DNA from: Streptomyces sp. HNM0575
GTDB taxonomy: Bacteria; Actinomycetota; Actinomycetes; Streptomycetales; Streptomycetaceae
Reading direction: 5' to 3'
Assembly: GCF_012726265.1 (NCBI RefSeq)
Contig: NZ_JAASAG010000001.1
Span: 1 to 64,000, forward strand
DNA length: 64,000 nt
A program made the position numbers and the translations under genes. Shown in pieces: positions 61,776-64,000 of this stretch. Each line of letters starts with the position of its first letter. The stretch's first letter is position 1. The notes below the pieces were generated by a model, which made no database searches, was not told the DNA's origin, and worked only from the letters and a program-made list of their open reading frames with translations.

Positions 61776-62501
61776 ATGACTGATGGGGAGCAGGCCCTCG
61801 TTGAAGACGGACCTCAGATCACGTGGGAGGTCCCGGAGGAGTTCTGGTCCATCGGCCTCGAATACCTTGACGAAGAGCGCGAAGAGTATCTGCGACAGCT
61901 TGGTCAAGAAATCTTCCCCGGCGGTGGGGAAGAACGTCGCGCCCTGATGGGTTCCTGGTACAAGAAGATCGCTGAAGACGCGGAGAACGACGGCGCTGTC
62001 TTCGCCCACTTCTGCGTGCTGGCCACCGAAGACGACCGGGTGAGCAGCGCGTCACTGGTGGTTCGCAGTGAGCCTCTCGGCACTGCTGATGCCCAAGTTG
62101 CTGCGGACGGAATCCAGGAGATCGTCTCGCAGGACTCCAGCAAGGACGTGCATCAGGTCGCGTCGAACTGCGGTCCAGTCGTAACAGCCTTCTCGGGTGT
62201 GACTACGAGATTGCCTGTCGACGGAGCAGTTGCATCGAATGAGGAGTCAGGTCCCGCGGGCGGCACATTACTTGAGTTCGCAGTGGCTGAGGCTTATTGC
62301 CCCTTGCCAAGAGCCGGGCGCATATTGATCTTCAACCTCAGCACTCCGACCCCGCAGGAGTTCCCTTGGTATGTGTACAAACTCGGTGACATAGTCGACA
62401 CCGTCAGCGTCGATGTCCCTCGACCTTCAGAATCAGGCGTGGCAGCTCCACCTGGCAGTTCATCGAGTGCAGCGCACAAAGTTCAGCGTGACTTCGGGTG
62501 A
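61776..62501 (+). CDS. Unknown protein, likely related to the one at 56507-57613; contains a TTA codon
   Basis: This is a soluble protein of about 241 residues. Blocks WEVPEEFWSIGLEYL near the start and CPLPRAGRILIFNLSTPTPQEFPWYVYKLGDIV in the second half, here in pieces, correspond in order to blocks of the protein at 56507-57613. A TTA leucine codon at 62268-62270 (residue 165) should make translation depend on the bldA tRNA. ATG 61776 and GTG 61752 are both possible starts; GGAGGGGG lies upstream of the ATG. No family recognised. Confidence 0.68.
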   Translation: MTDGEQALVEDGPQITWEVPEEFWSIGLEYLDEEREEYLRQLGQEIFPGGGEERRALMGSWYKKIAEDAENDGAVFAHFCVLATEDDRVSSASLVVRSEPLGTADAQVAADGIQEIVSQDSSKDVHQVASNCGPVVTAFSGVTTRLPVDGAVASNEESGPAGGTLLEFAVAEAYCPLPRAGRILIFNLSTPTPQEFPWYVYKLGDIVDTVSVDVPRPSESGVAAPPGSSSSAAHKVQRDFG

Positions 62502-62652
62502 TCTTCGAGTGACGGGTGACAAGCCCGCGGAGCAGTCTCCCGTGGGCGACCACCGCGGCTGCGAGCGTGCCGCCGATATCCAGGATCTTGATCACGATCT
62601 GGCTGATTGAGCTGTTCAAGCTGCTCCCACGGCTGCTATCGGCTCGCCGGGA

Positions 62653-63180
62653 CTACGGCCTGCGTACCTCGAAGTGGAAGCATCCGTACTCCACGGCCCG
62701 CACGTGCACCAGCGCCACTTCCGGGTTGGCGAAGGCCTCCGCCAGGGCCCGCTTGAAGCCGCGAGCGGTGTCATGGGGGATCTCGAACAGGGCGCCCCCG
62801 ACGATGTGGCCTGCCGCGTTGTAGCGGCGGAGGGTGCGCAGGGCGCCCGGGCGTGCGAAGGGGTAGCCCGCGTCGTCGCGCGGGCCCTCGCACTCCTCGG
62901 CGTGGATGAACACGGGGCCCGACTCGTCGTAGGCGCCGGGGTCGGCGCCGGTCGCCGCCGCCCAGCGGCGGAGCGGCGCGTACGAGACGAGCGCGACCCG
63001 CTCGCCGGGCTCGATGGCGCGCAGGCAGCAACGCAGGGGGCTGCCAACGCAGTTGAGCGGGATGCCGTCCTCCCGCGCGGTGTACGGACGCAGCGGACGG
63101 CCCGCGTCGTCCATGTGCCGGAGTTCCTTGAGCGCGGGCTCGGGGATGGGCTGAGGGATGTACGGGGTCTCTGGGGTCAT
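62653..63180 (-). CDS. DUF1203 family protein
   Basis: This 175-aa soluble protein has the family hallmarks IPLNCVGSPLRCCLRAIEPGERVALVSYAPL, here in pieces, GPVFIHAEEC and YNAAGHIVGGALFEI, plus the closing VALVHVRAVEYGCFHFEVRRP block. Function unknown. It is widely present in actinobacteria and probably not part of the type VII system. ATG 63180 gives the normal family N-terminus; the frame is open to 63222. Confidence 0.85.
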   Translation of the reverse strand: MTPETPYIPQPIPEPALKELRHMDDAGRPLRPYTAREDGIPLNCVGSPLRCCLRAIEPGERVALVSYAPLRRWAAATGADPGAYDESGPVFIHAEECEGPRDDAGYPFARPGALRTLRRYNAAGHIVGGALFEIPHDTARGFKRALAEAFANPEVALVHVRAVEYGCFHFEVRRP

Positions 63181-63249
63181 GAGTTCAGCCTGGTCCGGGC
63201 GCGGCCGTCCCGCTGGCGGCAATCGGACCTCAGCGTCACGCCCGATGGG

Positions 63250-63660
63250 TCAAAGCTCCCAGCCGCGGCTACTGTGCTTCGGTGGCCGACCGGTCCCCTT
63301 CTGCTGTCCCTGTTCTTCGCTTTCGATCTCATCGCGTTGAGCATCGAGGAAGCGCTGAGCCTCGTCCTGCTGCGCCTTCTGCTCATCAGGACTCATGCTT
63401 TCCCATTCCTCCCTAGCAGCGCGCACTCGTTCACCGAGAGCTTCCGAGTAGGCAGGGACTCGAAGCGCTTCTCGCAGGCCTACACGACCGGACAGGACCT
63501 CTTTAGCCATTTCCTGGAGCGTGTCACCTGCCCCGCCACCAGCGAGCTGCTGCAACTGCTTTCGTAGGGCCCGGGCCTGAACTCGGTCACGGGCAGCGCT
63601 TACGAAGTCCTCGTCCCCTACTTCGGCGTTAGGGTTTGCTCGCTCACTTGAGCCGCTCAT
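63250..63660 (-). CDS. Unknown helical protein downstream of a type VII-type gene
   Basis: This 136-aa charged protein is predicted to be almost wholly alpha-helical, with coiled-coil heptads (VQARALRKQLQQLAGG, DEAQRFLDAQRDEIESEEQ) and no membrane segment. It starts 27 bp after the stop of the partial WXG-type gene at the right edge and is probably co-transcribed with it. GAGGA lies upstream of the ATG. It could be a chaperone or partner for that protein; this is inferred from position. Confidence 0.65.
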   Translation of the reverse strand: MSGSSERANPNAEVGDEDFVSAARDRVQARALRKQLQQLAGGGAGDTLQEMAKEVLSGRVGLREALRVPAYSEALGERVRAAREEWESMSPDEQKAQQDEAQRFLDAQRDEIESEEQGQQKGTGRPPKHSSRGWEL

Positions 63661-63687
63661 ACGTAATCAGTCCTCGGTCCAGTTTGG

Positions 63688-64000
63688 TTAGACCACAGGG
63701 TTGTCATATGCGGATCCCGGAAGTGGGAAGTCATGTAGCTTGCCGGACAGCTCACCACCGACCGATTCAAGGACCCCCACAGCGCTGTTGACTATCAACT
63801 GAGTATTGTTGATTTGTTTGGTCGCATCACCCCACAAGTCGATGATTCGCAGAATCTCGTAGGCGGCAACACCGTAGCCGACCGCAGCGCCCCAACCGGT
63901 CCAAGATGTCAGTGTTCCGGCCGCGAAGGAGATGGCTGCTGTGGCGGCCGTGTCGCCGATCTGTCCAAGGATCGCGCCGACTGCTTCTGCTGTAGACCAC
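63688..64000 (-). CDS. C-terminal part of a WXG100-type type VII protein (5' end outside window)
   Basis: The minus-strand frame is open from the right edge to TAA at 63688-63690, giving 103 residues. It contains a hydrophobic Gly/Ala-rich helix (AATAAISFAAGTLTSWTGW), the segment YGVAAYEILRIIDLWGDATK, and the ending FPLPGSAYDNPVV. This ending and layout are typical of streptomycete WXG-type secreted proteins. The N-terminal WXG half is outside the window. Confidence 0.7.
   Translation of the reverse strand, partial: WSTAEAVGAILGQIGDTAATAAISFAAGTLTSWTGWGAAVGYGVAAYEILRIIDLWGDATKQINNTQLIVNSAVGVLESVGGELSGKLHDFPLPGSAYDNPVV

Overview
The window is high-GC actinobacterial DNA, almost certainly from Streptomyces or a close relative. 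The evidence is the very strong G/C bias at third codon positions, frequent GTG starts and ATGA/GTGA gene overlaps, and the order of its conserved blocks: a Ser/Thr kinase pair followed by prfB, ftsE-ftsX, a tail-specific protease, smpB and ssrA, then matA-matB, narK-nnaR, and malic enzyme-HU-murA. No rRNA, tRNA, insertion sequence, integrase or CRISPR array was seen.

Layout. 1-9.8 kb: kinase tail, PkaB-like kinase, release factor 2, a sortase-type LADTG surface protein, a 64-aa zinc-ribbon membrane protein, ftsEX, a CtpA-like protease, smpB and tmRNA with its terminator. 9.8-10.2 kb: an array of GC-rich hairpins. 10.6-14 kb: an MHS transporter, a GPP34-family protein and an MpaB-type protein. 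14.1-19.5 kb: a sulfur-acquisition operon (binding protein, permease, ATPase, flavin monooxygenase, and probably a beta-carbonic anhydrase) preceded by a 24-codon leader peptide ORF that looks like an attenuation control element. 19.6-22.5 kb: a secreted lipase and an MFS transporter on the minus strand. 22.7-27 kb: matA-matB-acyltransferase, an operon for an extracellular aminosugar polymer. 27.1-30 kb: a nitrate transporter and NnaR. 30-39.4 kb: housekeeping genes (HelR-like RNA polymerase ATPase, cold-shock protein, malic enzyme, HU, MurA, YqgE, DUF3039). 39.8-45.1 kb: a sugar ABC transporter with an intracellular GH20 hexosaminidase, preceded by a DasR-box-like sequence. 45.5-51.3 kb: a three-subunit molybdenum hydroxylase of the xanthine dehydrogenase family with unusual features.

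51.4-64 kb is the accessory part: a type VII (ESX/WXG100) secretion-related island. It holds a helical-hairpin protein, a WXG-type protein with a Gly/Ala tail, a mycosin protease, a four-gene minus-strand operon (small WXG-like protein, large WXG effector-like protein, two unknowns), and on the plus strand a chimeric gene. In that gene the first 130 codons of an RmlD/SDR reductase are joined in frame to the C-terminal part of a WXG effector-like protein, and it is followed by two unknown genes. The last of these carries a TTA codon. A further type VII-type gene runs off the right edge. No EccB/C/D/E channel gene is present in the window, so this is either the edge of an ESX locus or an orphan substrate island.

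Working together: the matAB genes, the GlcNAc-oligosaccharide importer with GH20, and murA all concern aminosugar polymers. The leader peptide, ABC transporter and monooxygenase link to cysteine/sulfonate supply. narK and nnaR form a nitrate uptake and regulation pair.
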